Translations under genes and position numbers: made by a program
Notes under the pieces: generated by a model
Told to the model about the DNA's origin: nothing
The model's input: only the letters and a program-made list of their open reading frames with translations
Database searches by the model: none
Part shown: piece after piece, positions 1-6,890 of the stretch
Layout: every line of letters begins with the position of its first letter
Position numbering within the stretch: position 1 is the first letter of the stretch
From: an uncultured Prevotella sp.
GTDB lineage: Bacteria > Bacteroidota > Bacteroidia > Bacteroidales > Bacteroidaceae
Assembly: GCA_938023885.1 (NCBI GenBank)
Contig: CALJCU010000544.1
Coordinates: 1 to 11,967, forward strand
Reading direction: 5' to 3'
Length of the DNA: 11,967 nucleotides

Positions 1-127
1 TGGGAAAGGGCGACTGATAGTTATGGGATACGCCTGTTAGTGGTAAAACGCTCCACAAGATACCAACAAACATTCCGTGAAATACCAACGCTCACCCACG
101 AAATTGGTTGCGAACATTCCGCCAGGC

Positions 128-154
128 GTAGGGGACCGATTCATCGTGCCCGTA
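128..154 (-). repeat. REP-like GC-rich core, copy 1 (inverted)
   Basis: On the minus strand this reads cgggcacgatgaatcgg followed by tcccctac, closely matching the two plus-strand cores at 277-304 and 453-480. The arms GGGcaCGAT and ATCGGtcCCC can pair imperfectly. As with the other copies, a stretch of 22-bp-type units lies on the side after the CCCCTAC end (towards position 60). Confidence 0.6.
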
Positions 155-276
155 TCCTGACATAATCAAATGCACATATCCATTTCACCACACACGTGTT
201 TTCACATTATTGAATATATACATTCATTTCATCGAATACACATTTCCGTTCCCTATTTCGTGGGTACATTCATATA

Positions 277-304
277 TGCGGGCACGATAAATCGGCCCCT
301 ACGG
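277..304 (+). repeat. REP-like GC-rich core, copy 2
   Basis: Reads gcgggcacgataaatcgg then cccctacggc. It is an imperfect palindrome (GGG..CGAT / ATCG..CCC). It is followed directly by three head-to-tail 22-bp units at 307-372, so core plus units looks like one composite repeat. Confidence 0.65.
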
Positions 305-306
305 CT

Positions 307-372
307 GCGAACGGTTTGCCATTACGCTGCGAACGGATTGCCAAAACGTTGCGAACGGATTGTTAATAATGC
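307..372 (+). repeat. Three tandem 22-bp units
   Basis: Three exact-length units at 307-328, 329-350 and 351-372 all begin gcgaacgg(a/t)ttg and diverge in the last ten bases. Spacing is exactly 22 bp with no gap. Confidence 0.75.
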
Positions 373-452
373 AACGTCCGCCCACGAAATGCGTGGCGAA
401 CATTACGTGAATGTATTCTGAACGGATTGCGAATGCGTTGCGAATACGTATA

Positions 453-480
453 CGCGGGCACGATAAATCGGACCCCTACG
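453..480 (+). repeat. REP-like GC-rich core, copy 3
   Basis: Near-identical to the core at 277-304, with one extra base (atcggacccctac instead of atcggcccctac). It is followed at 484-527 by two further 22-bp units, so the core-plus-units arrangement is repeated. Confidence 0.65.
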
Positions 481-567
481 GCTGCGAACGGTTTGCCAAA
501 ATGCTGCTGACGGATTGCGATAACGTTGCGAACACCAACGAAATACACACAAAACACTCCGCAAAAT

Positions 568-656
568 ACCAACAAACATTCCGTGAAATGCCAACGAACA
601 ATCCGTGAAATGCGCAACGAACACTCCGCAAGATACCAACAAACATTCCGTGAAAT
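568..656 (+). repeat. Four tandem 22/23-bp units
   Basis: Units at 568-589, 590-611, 612-634 and 635-656 share the frame (a/g)cc-caac(a/g)aaca-tccgtgaaat. The first and last are identical, and the third is 23 bp and more diverged. The first and last also match 62-83, about 500 bp away. The array abuts the terminator at 661. Confidence 0.75.
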
Positions 657-660
657 ACCA

Positions 661-690
661 AGCGCTTAACCTCGGTTAGGCGCTTTTTTT
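661..690 (+). terminator. Rho-independent terminator reading rightward
   Basis: AGCGCTTAAC and GTTAGGCGCT form a 10-bp stem with one G-U pair and a CTCG loop, followed by seven T (684-690). The T-tract is on the plus strand, so it stops rightward transcription coming from the repeat region or beyond. It overlaps the last codons of nhaA, which is transcribed the other way and gains no T-tract from it. Confidence 0.7.
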
Positions 691-2015
691 ATGCCACGAT
701 TAGACTTACGCAAGCACATATATCCTACAATTCCACCCATGATGGATGCTGCAAAAATGCCTATCTTAGACTGTATGGCATGTTCGGGCGATGTAAAAGC
801 AAGCATCGTTACAAACATAGACATGGTGAAACCTATGCCTGCAAGAAAACCCAACCCAATAATGCTGCGCCAAGTTATGCCACGCGAACGCTTACCAATA
901 CCCAAACGCTCGCATATCCACACAGCAAAGACTATTCCCACTGGCTTACCAACAAGCAAACCGGTCATAACTCCAATGGCAACTCCATTGGAAAACAACA
1001 TGCCAAAATCTAAATCAACAAACGAAACGCCAGCATTGGCAAGCGCAAAGATGGGCATCACCACAAATGCAACAAAGGGATGAAGCCCATGTTCGAGCCG
1101 TTGAAGTGGCGGAGTGGCCTTTGCCGACTCGACTTGTACGCGTGCCAATATCTCCACTTGTTCGGGTTCGAGGGTTCGCACATCATTGGACGCAGCGTTT
1201 TCAAACTGTCGCGTAAGCTTCTTAATGCGTGCTAGGAATGCTGCTTCGGGTATACGAGCATCGGCAGGTATAACCATAGCCGCCAAAACTGCTGATATTG
1301 TGGCATGAATACCCGATGTGAGGAAGGCCACCCACACTCCGCCAATACCCAAAACGCCATAAAACCACACGCTTTTTACACCCAAACGATTGCCCACTAG
1401 CATCACTGCAAGCACTACAAAGCCTATGGCTAAGCTGGCAAATGAAATTTCGGTGGTATAGAAAAGTGCGATAATAACCACCGAACCAAGGTCGTCGACA
1501 ATGGCTAACGTGGTGAGAAACACCTTCGCCGACACAGGAACGCGATTGCCCAAGAGCTGAAGCACAGCCAAAGCAAAGGCTATATCCGTGGCCATGGGTA
1601 TGCCCCAACCATGCGTTGTGGGAGTTGCAGCATTGAAAATAAGATAAATAACCGCAGGAAAGAGCATGCCACACAGGGCTGACACTACTGGAAGTGTAAT
1701 CTTACGAAGGTCGCGTAGCTCGCCACCAATAAACTCACGCTTGAGTTCCAGCCCCACAACAAAGAAGAACATCGACATCAGGCCGTCGTTGATCCAGTGC
1801 TCCAACGAGAAGTTGAGGCAGGGCTGGCCGTCCACGACAAAACCGAAATGGTGGTGGAGGAAGTGGGCATAGCCAACTCTTAGCGGACTGTTGGCCAGCA
1901 CGAGTGCCAGCACCACGGCCAGTCCTAAGACGATGCCGCCGGACTTCTCCTGATTGATGAACTGCATGGCAGGCAGGACTATCTGCTGCCGTATCTTTTG
2001 TTGGTAATGTATCAT
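666..2015 (-). CDS. nhaA: NhaA-family Na+/H+ antiporter
   Basis: Inner-membrane antiporter that expels Na+ (or Li+) in exchange for protons, supporting sodium tolerance and pH control. The 449-residue protein carries the family hallmarks: GLELKREF (residues 88-95), MATDIAFAL with the conserved Asp (D144), LAIVDDLGSV with the paired aspartates of the ion site (D174, D175), the VGKPVGI lysine in a late helix (K357) and GIGFTMSMFV (393-402). The start ATG at 2015 was chosen because the homology begins just after it; the frame stays open to 2162 but that part overlaps the end of the upstream transporter and has no family resemblance. It is longer than E. coli NhaA (388 aa), partly from a hydrophilic loop around residues 262-300. 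It lies 46 bp behind the BCCT gene on the same strand, so co-transcription is likely. GC content falls along the gene. Confidence 0.96.
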   Translation of the reverse strand: MIHYQQKIRQQIVLPAMQFINQEKSGGIVLGLAVVLALVLANSPLRVGYAHFLHHHFGFVVDGQPCLNFSLEHWINDGLMSMFFFVVGLELKREFIGGELRDLRKITLPVVSALCGMLFPAVIYLIFNAATPTTHGWGIPMATDIAFALAVLQLLGNRVPVSAKVFLTTLAIVDDLGSVVIIALFYTTEISFASLAIGFVVLAVMLVGNRLGVKSVWFYGVLGIGGVWVAFLTSGIHATISAVLAAMVIPADARIPEAAFLARIKKLTRQFENAASNDVRTLEPEQVEILARVQVESAKATPPLQRLEHGLHPFVAFVVMPIFALANAGVSFVDLDFGMLFSNGVAIGVMTGLLVGKPVGIVFAVWICERLGIGKRSRGITWRSIIGLGFLAGIGFTMSMFVTMLAFTSPEHAIQSKIGIFAASIMGGIVGYMCLRKSNRGIKKAPNRG

Positions 2016-2061
2016 AACTAAGGGGTTGTAAATGAAATAATGTTTTCTGCGCTGTCCTACA

Positions 2062-4065
2062 TCACTGTGGTTTCTTGTCGACAAAGACCATGGCGTTTCT
2101 GTTGTCACTGATCGAGCTGATGTATCTGCCATACTCCCTGAGCACGTCGGCGATGATCTCATCCTTGCTGAGATATTGTATGTCGTTGCCCGTGCGTCCG
2201 TCGGAATAGTAGGTCACAGGAATGTATTGTGTGCCGTTGTCGGCGTCAGGGGTGTTGTCCTCATCGACGAGATAGTCGGAGAGCACCCGCTTCTCTGCGG
2301 TCACGCCATAACGGAAGTTGCGTATCTGTACGTGCGGAACGGAGAGCTCTATGGAGAGCGGGCCGTTCTTGCCCTTGAGAATTTCTGACTGTATGCCATA
2401 TTTCTCCAGTTCTGTTTGCAGTTCGCTGAACGCCGGCTCCACTTTTTCGAGGAAGAAGCGGCGGATGTCCTCTTTCTGTGAGAAGGTGACGATCTGCTCC
2501 AACCGCTTGCGCCAGTGGGCACCATCCCAGTTTCGGCTGCCATAGGGCAGGTGGGTGGAGTTGTAGAACTCGTCGGTGCGCAAGGCTTTGAGCAGACAGA
2601 AGCACAGAAGCAGGAGAATAAGACCGAAGGGCAGGGCCGAGATCAGCGTCATCGTCTGCAGGGAGTTGAGCCCGCCGGCATAGACCAGTGTCATGGTGAT
2701 CACTGCCATCAGCAGTCCCCAGAAAGCGTTTTGCCACTTGGGAGATTGCGGATTGTTGCCCGTGGAAATGCTGTTCATCACTAAGATGCCGGAGTCGGCA
2801 GAAGTGACAAAGAAGATGGCAATCATCACCAAGGCCAGCGCGCAGAGGCCTTTGGCAAAGGGGAAACTCTCGAAGAACGAGAACAGCAGGATGTCGGGCT
2901 GGCGCACCAGAGCTGAGAGTGCACCATGCACCACGTTGCGGTCAATCCAAATGGCACCGTTGCCAAAGACGGTCATCCACAGGAAGATGAACAGTGAGGG
3001 CACGAGCATCACGGCAAGGATGTATTCGCGGATGGTGCGCCCCTTGGAGATGCGGGCGATAAACAGGCCCACAAAGGGTGCCCACGATATCCACCATGCC
3101 CAGAACATCACGGTCCAGCTCGTAAACCATCCGCGCCCCGCCTTCTCGAAGGCAAAGGTGTTGAACGTCAGGCTGGCGAAACTCTCGATGTAGTTGCCGA
3201 TGCCTTCGGAGAACGCGCTCAGCAAGAACGTCGTCGGGCCCAATAGCAGCACGAAGACCAACAGCAGAATGGCCGTGCCGAGGTTCAGCTCGCTGAGCCG
3301 CCGCACGCCTTTGTTCACGCCCGCTACGGCCGACAGGACGGCCAAGGCGCAGAATACCGCCACGATGACGCACTGAAAGAGAAAGCTCGAGCTGTGGAGG
3401 ATGCCTAAATGTACCAGCCCCGCGTTGACCTGCTGCACACCAAAGCCCATGGAGGTGGTGATACCAAAGAAAGTGCTCACCAGGGCGAAAACATCCACCA
3501 CATCACCGATAGGTCCATAGATACGCTCCTTCAATATGGGGTACAAGCCGCTGCGGATGCTCAACGGCAGTTTGTAGCGGAACGAGAAGTAAGCCAAGAT
3601 GAGACCTGCCAAGGCAAAGATCGACCATGCGTGGATACCCCAGTGGAAGAAGGTGGCTAACTGTGCGTCCTTGGCTTTGTTGACAATCGTGGGCAGTGCA
3701 GGATAGACATAGTGTGACATGGGTTCCGACACGCCAAAATACATCAGACCGATACCCATGCCGGCGGCAAAGAGCATGGCAATCCAGGAAAAAAAAACAT
3801 ATTGTGGTTCGGAGTTGTCGGCCCCTAAGCGGATGTTGCCCAACTTGCTGAAGGCGACAGCCAACAAAAAGATGACAAAGAAAGAAACGAGCAGAATATA
3901 CACCCAGCTGAGATTCTTGTAGATAAACGACTGTACAAAAGTCAGCCAATTGTTGACTCTTAAAGGAAATACCGCAGAGAGCAACGAGAGCAACACCAGA
4001 ACGATGATGCCTGGAAGAGCTACATTACGGGTAAAAGTGGTGTTATGTATGATTTTCTTTAGCAT
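2062..4065 (-). CDS. betT: BCCT transporter, BetT-like (choline/betaine)
   Basis: Secondary transporter of the betaine/choline/carnitine family, placed in the inner membrane and expected to import a quaternary-ammonium osmoprotectant. The 667-residue protein has about 12 hydrophobic segments from residue 17 to about 493. Diagnostic stretches are GMGIGLMYFGVSEP (102-115), the helix WGIHAWSIFALAG (142-154), the tryptophan-rich FWAWWISWAPFVG (321-333) and TSADSGILVMNS (421-432). A soluble C-terminal tail of about 170 residues contains FLEKVEPAF and DEIIADVLREYGRYI, resembling the regulatory tail of E. coli BetT, so choline is the most likely substrate. Betaine or another trimethylammonium compound is possible, and substrate and coupling ion cannot be read from sequence alone. 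First gene of the operon with nhaA. Confidence 0.93.
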   Translation of the reverse strand: MLKKIIHNTTFTRNVALPGIIVLVLLSLLSAVFPLRVNNWLTFVQSFIYKNLSWVYILLVSFFVIFLLAVAFSKLGNIRLGADNSEPQYVFFSWIAMLFAAGMGIGLMYFGVSEPMSHYVYPALPTIVNKAKDAQLATFFHWGIHAWSIFALAGLILAYFSFRYKLPLSIRSGLYPILKERIYGPIGDVVDVFALVSTFFGITTSMGFGVQQVNAGLVHLGILHSSSFLFQCVIVAVFCALAVLSAVAGVNKGVRRLSELNLGTAILLLVFVLLLGPTTFLLSAFSEGIGNYIESFASLTFNTFAFEKAGRGWFTSWTVMFWAWWISWAPFVGLFIARISKGRTIREYILAVMLVPSLFIFLWMTVFGNGAIWIDRNVVHGALSALVRQPDILLFSFFESFPFAKGLCALALVMIAIFFVTSADSGILVMNSISTGNNPQSPKWQNAFWGLLMAVITMTLVYAGGLNSLQTMTLISALPFGLILLLLCFCLLKALRTDEFYNSTHLPYGSRNWDGAHWRKRLEQIVTFSQKEDIRRFFLEKVEPAFSELQTELEKYGIQSEILKGKNGPLSIELSVPHVQIRNFRYGVTAEKRVLSDYLVDEDNTPDADNGTQYIPVTYYSDGRTGNDIQYLSKDEIIADVLREYGRYISSISDNRNAMVFVDKKPQ

Positions 4066-4120
4066 AATCTTAATAAAGAAATTAAAGATGAGAAAAGCTG
4101 TCAGAACGGAGAAGATCCGC

Positions 4121-4147
4121 GGCAGATGACAAAAGCCTTCATCTGCC
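4121..4147 (-). promoter_or_regulatory. Perfect 9-bp hairpin in the betT leader
   Basis: GGCAGATGA (4121-4129) and TCATCTGCC (4139-4147) pair perfectly around a 9-nt loop. The hairpin sits right at or after the expected transcription start of the betT-nhaA promoter, at the 5' end of an untranslated leader of about 85 nt. It has no T-tract, so an operator, or a structure protecting or controlling the mRNA 5' end, is more likely than a terminator. Confidence 0.5.
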
Positions 4148-4155
4148 TACGGCTA

Positions 4156-4186
4156 CAAAGGTAATGAAAAAGATCGAGATGACAAA
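4156..4186 (-). promoter_or_regulatory. Bacteroidetes promoter of betT-nhaA
   Basis: On the minus strand TTTG (4183-4186) is followed after 19 bases by TACCTTTG (4156-4163). This matches the primary sigma (RpoD/SigABfr type) consensus TTTG-N19-TAnnTTTG exactly. Transcription should begin near 4150, about 85 nt before the betT ATG. Confidence 0.8.
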
Positions 4187-4198
4187 GCATTTCCCTTA

Positions 4199-4828
4199 TT
4201 GATTGAAACTATTTTGCCCGTTCTGCTGGCTCAGATGCAGAAATACGTGGCGATGTGGACGGCGGGCATACACTCGGCACTGAACAATCCGCAGATGGTC
4301 AGGCATGTCTATTTCTGTGAGTCAGCTTACGATGCCATGTCGTTCTATCAGGCGAACCGGGCGAAGATTGACCTTCCACACTCGGCATTCGTATCTGTGG
4401 GCGGCGCGCTGTCCAACGGACAGGTGTCGGGACTGATGAAGCACTACTGCATGGCCAAGGCGGTGGACTGTTTCGACAATGACCTGCCGGGGCGGATCTA
4501 TGGTATGCGTATGGCGGCGCTGCTCGACGGGAAGCGGCTCAGCGTCTTTCAGATGGGGGACAACCTAAGGTTGGAGATGGATGGGAAGTCCTTCGACATG
4601 CCGATGGGTAAAGCCTCTGTGGAAGAGCTTGGAGGGCACGTAAAGCTCTCTGACCGAATCGAGGTGATGAAGCCACCGGTAAACTACAAGGACTGGAACG
4701 ATGTTGTACGCGGCATGCCTTTGGAAGCCCTGCAGCTCAAGACGAAGTTCCAACGGGACGAGAATCTCGCGAGGATAAGGACGGAGCTCAGGGAGCGGAA
4801 TGAGTGCAAGAGCGGATTTAAGATGTAA
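4199..4828 (+). pseudogene. 5'-truncated Toprim-domain protein of a mobile element
   Basis: The visible 209 residues hold a Toprim fold: VYFCESAYDAMSFY supplies the catalytic-type Glu (E41), VSVGGALSNGQ follows (66-75), and CFDNDLPGR supplies the Asp-x-Asp pair (D93, D95). A later VNYKDWNDVV (161-170) is typical of Toprim-like primase or DUF3991-type proteins on Bacteroidetes conjugative elements. Those proteins normally carry an N-terminal zinc-finger or helical domain, which is absent here. The only upstream start in frame is a TTG at 4199, and the first ATG is at 4235. The chromosomal betT promoter ends at 4186, so the 5' part of this gene was probably lost at the element-chromosome junction. 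It may still make a short protein. Primase or nickase activity is not demonstrable. Confidence 0.65.
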
Positions 4829-4972
4829 AGGCCAATGGGATTGGAGGCTTTTGACTTCTCAAAAAGTTCTATGGCTTATTATTATGAACGAGGTCACGGC
4901 GCATCACTTCCGGCACCGACTTTTCAAGTCCGTACCTTAGGTGATGTCCGTGGCCATAACAACCGGAGAACC

Positions 4973-5683
4973 ATGAAAAGAAAATTCTTTTGTCTGTTGC
5001 TGGCCATGTCCTGTTCCGTCTGCGGCTTCGCACAGCAGACAGACCCGCTCCTGACGGGGGCGGTGACCACACAGACGGAAATGCTGAAGAAGCTCTTCAA
5101 GAAGCGTGAGAAGACGCAGGAGGCGATCATCGCAACGGAAGCCGGGGTCACGCTGGCCATGGAGCGGATGCACCATTTGGAGGATAAGATGTTGGGCTAT
5201 CTGCAGAATGCGCAGGGTGCCATGCAGAATATCTATCAGATCAAACGTGCCGCGGAACTCGTGGGAATGGAGATACCGAAAAACATGGCGTTGCTCCGCA
5301 AGTCGTTGCCGGGCAATCTCAAGGGTACTGCCATTGCCGTGCTGGTCTCGGAAGAGCTTGTGGATGCCTCGGCACAGATGCTATCGCTCTATCCGTTCAT
5401 GAAGCAGCTGGTGACAAGTGGGTCGTACAACGTTACCAATGCGGACGGCAAGACGGAGAAGCACAAGGTCAACCTGCTGAACTCGGCGGAGCGGTACTAT
5501 GTGGCCAATGAGATTGTCACACGGCTGGAGAGCATCAACACGGACTTGTGGCTGCTGGCCTGGCAGATCCGTACGCTGTCGTGGAATGACCTGTGGTTCG
5601 GACTCGATCCTGATGGATGGGCGACGGTGATGTCGGGCAAGGCGGTCGTGGACGGGCTGATAATGGATTGGAAGTATCTGTAG
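4973..5683 (+). CDS. Secreted helical protein of the mobile element
   Basis: 236 residues beginning with a signal peptide (MKRK, hydrophobic core, likely cleavage after CGFA at residue 20). The mature part is mostly helical: a charged stretch at 38-75 (LKKLFKKREKTQE), a segment IPKNMALLRKSLPGN (101-115) and a Trp-rich C-terminus (LWLLAWQIRTLSWNDLWFG). The ATG at 4973 was chosen because it opens the signal peptide and has GGAGA eight bases upstream, a rare good ribosome site in this window; the frame is open from 4835 but without recognisable content. An exported helical protein in an integrative element recalls VirB5/TrbJ-type proteins of conjugation systems, but that is only a structural resemblance. 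No other secretion gene is nearby. Confidence 0.75.
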   Translation: MKRKFFCLLLAMSCSVCGFAQQTDPLLTGAVTTQTEMLKKLFKKREKTQEAIIATEAGVTLAMERMHHLEDKMLGYLQNAQGAMQNIYQIKRAAELVGMEIPKNMALLRKSLPGNLKGTAIAVLVSEELVDASAQMLSLYPFMKQLVTSGSYNVTNADGKTEKHKVNLLNSAERYYVANEIVTRLESINTDLWLLAWQIRTLSWNDLWFGLDPDGWATVMSGKAVVDGLIMDWKYL

Positions 5684-5795
5684 TCGCAAGATACTTTAAA
5701 CGCCTTCGACAACTCATTAACTCATTAACTATCAACTATGAACTAACTTTCATTAATCAATAACTACTAATCATCAACCATTAACTTTATCAACT
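5684..5795 (+). repeat. Low-complexity ACT-rich intergenic leader
   Basis: About 110 bp between two genes, made of degenerate repeats of attaact and atcaact. The last 75 bases before the ATG contain almost no G. Nothing resembling a promoter box or Shine-Dalgarno is visible. It probably acts as an unstructured leader for the next gene. Confidence 0.5.
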
Positions 5796-6506
5796 ATGGA
5801 AATCAAGAAATCTATCCGTGGCATACAGATCACGGACGCTGTCATCAAGGAATTGGAGGACACGGGCAGAAGCCGTGTGCTGACATTCAAGGACAAGAAG
5901 GGAAAACAGTACATGGCGCACATCGAGATGCAGGACGGCAAGATGGCTGTGGTGTCGGAAGGCAGATACCTGGAGCACCGCTGTCCGCACTGTGGTGGGC
6001 GCATCAAGATCACCTCGAAGGGGTACTTCTGTGAGAATTACTTTGACAAAGGTGATGCTTGCAAATGGCACTGCAACGGCATCCTCTCGCACCGCTTCAT
6101 CCTACCGCATGAGATTGAGGCGTTTCTCGACGGGCATCCAACGGTGCTCGACGGCTGTTTCAACTCGCAGGGACGGATCTTCTCGGCCGTGCTGGTGGAG
6201 AGTGAGGTCTATGGCATGTCGCTGAGCTCGGTGGTGGGCAAGTGCCCGGTATGCGGTGAGGACGTGCTGGTGAGTCCCGTGGCGTTCAACTGTTCTTGTC
6301 ACGAGAAGCTCGGGGAGCCGTATCATCTTACTTTATGGCGGCATATCCGTGGTCATGAGGTCACGCTCGACGAGCTGAAGGAGCTGTTGGAGTATGGCAT
6401 CACCAAGAATGAGGTGATGCTAACGGATGAGAAGGGGTCGCTGTCGAAGGCGTACCTGCGGCTGTCGGATGACCGGAAACGGATTGTGGCGGATTATAAC
6501 AAGTGA
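5796..6506 (+). CDS. Stand-alone topoisomerase-type zinc-ribbon protein
   Basis: 236 residues made of modules resembling the C-terminal repeats of topoisomerase III (Toprim_Crpt). Two full modules are visible. The first has CPHC (63-66), then C79 and C89, and ends in LDGCFNSQGRIFSAVLVES. The second has CPVC (150-153), C166 and C168, and ends in LLEYGITKNEVMLTDEKGSLSKAYLRLS. The first 60 residues look like the back half of a third module (VIKELEDTGRSRVLTFKDKKG) without its cysteines. No topoisomerase catalytic core is present. The likely role is DNA or RNA binding, perhaps assisting another enzyme of the element; this is inference. The ATG follows a G-poor leader and no other start fits. Confidence 0.8.
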   Translation: MEIKKSIRGIQITDAVIKELEDTGRSRVLTFKDKKGKQYMAHIEMQDGKMAVVSEGRYLEHRCPHCGGRIKITSKGYFCENYFDKGDACKWHCNGILSHRFILPHEIEAFLDGHPTVLDGCFNSQGRIFSAVLVESEVYGMSLSSVVGKCPVCGEDVLVSPVAFNCSCHEKLGEPYHLTLWRHIRGHEVTLDELKELLEYGITKNEVMLTDEKGSLSKAYLRLSDDRKRIVADYNK

Positions 6507-6584
6507 GCATACTATAACGAGTTAAACTAAACGTTGTCTACTTTTTACTATTCTATTGATTATCAACCATTCAAACCATTAACC

Positions 6585-6878
6585 ATGAGTACTGTGAACA
6601 AGAAGAAACTGTTGAGAAAGGCGGCTTTTGAGTCTGGACTTTCTGTCAAGGACGTGGAGAAGGCGGTGGATGCCTTCCTCTGCGCGGTGTCGGACATCCT
6701 CCGTGAGGACGGGGAGGTCATCATCCCAGACTTCGGGAAGTTCTACATCTACCGGTTCGGGGAGCGTGTATGCCGTAATCCGCAGACGGGGGAGAAGTTC
6801 ATTGCGCCGCCGATGAAGAAGGTGAAGTTCAAGGCCTTCGGTAACGTGATCAACTACACATTGAAGTACGGACGATAA
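6585..6878 (+). CDS. HU/IHF-family DNA-binding protein
   Basis: 97-residue histone-like protein. The N-terminal helices (KKKLLRKAAFESGLSVKDVEKAV), IPDFGKFYIYRFGE and the arm motif CRNPQTGEKF with IAPP and VKFKAFG match the HU/IHF fold, in which the proline-tipped arms bend DNA. The start at 6585 gives the usual HU length; the frame extends to 6534 without similarity. It is carried inside the mobile-element segment, 78 bp after the zinc-ribbon gene and 12 bp before the lipoprotein gene, so it probably serves the element, for instance as an accessory factor in integrase or transfer complexes. Bacteroidetes integrases of the IntDOT type use a host factor of this kind. Confidence 0.92.
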   Translation: MSTVNKKKLLRKAAFESGLSVKDVEKAVDAFLCAVSDILREDGEVIIPDFGKFYIYRFGERVCRNPQTGEKFIAPPMKKVKFKAFGNVINYTLKYGR

Positions 6879-6890
6879 AGGCTTTGGAAC

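Larger units (their letters stand above)
1..660. repeat. Non-coding patchwork of degenerate 22-bp repeats
   Basis: No credible gene is visible here. The stretch is built from units of about 22 bp. One form, starting accaacaaacattccg, occurs at 62-83, 568-589 and 635-656, with diverged units at 590-611 and 612-634. A second form, starting gcgaacgg(a/t)ttg, occurs at 307-328, 329-350, 351-372 and 484-505, with a diverged unit at 506-527. The two forms share the heptamer CGGATTG or its complement, so they are probably the same unit in opposite orientations. Short open frames here only translate the repeats. Bacteroidales genomes carry dispersed intergenic repeats of this general look; a function is not known to me. 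Confidence 0.75.

Noticed and set aside
307..656. Possible CRISPR array from regular 22-bp spacing
   Set aside because: Units are head-to-tail with no unique spacers, are degenerate and flip orientation; no cas gene is present.
363..661. Several overlapping small frames on both strands, with repeated peptide patterns
   Set aside because: They translate the 22-bp repeats in different frames and have no start signals or domain content.
1222..1674. 150-residue minus-strand frame inside nhaA
   Set aside because: Out-of-frame shadow of a clearly conserved gene.
2016..2162. Longer N-terminus for NhaA
   Set aside because: Would overlap the end of the BCCT gene; the added residues resemble no NhaA sequence and the ATG at 2015 fits the family.
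4155..4164. TTACCTTTGT as an IntDOT-type core site at the left boundary
   Set aside because: Matches GTAnnTTTGC only partly and is fully explained as the -7 box of the betT promoter; no partner at the right end.
4130..4198. Upstream extension of the Toprim frame back to a stop at 4127-4129
   Set aside because: The stretch contains the betT promoter and leader of the opposite strand, has no start codon and no Toprim-protein similarity.
4835..4972. 46-residue extension of the exported protein
   Set aside because: The signal peptide begins at 4973 with a ribosome-binding-like GGAGA; an extension would bury the signal peptide.
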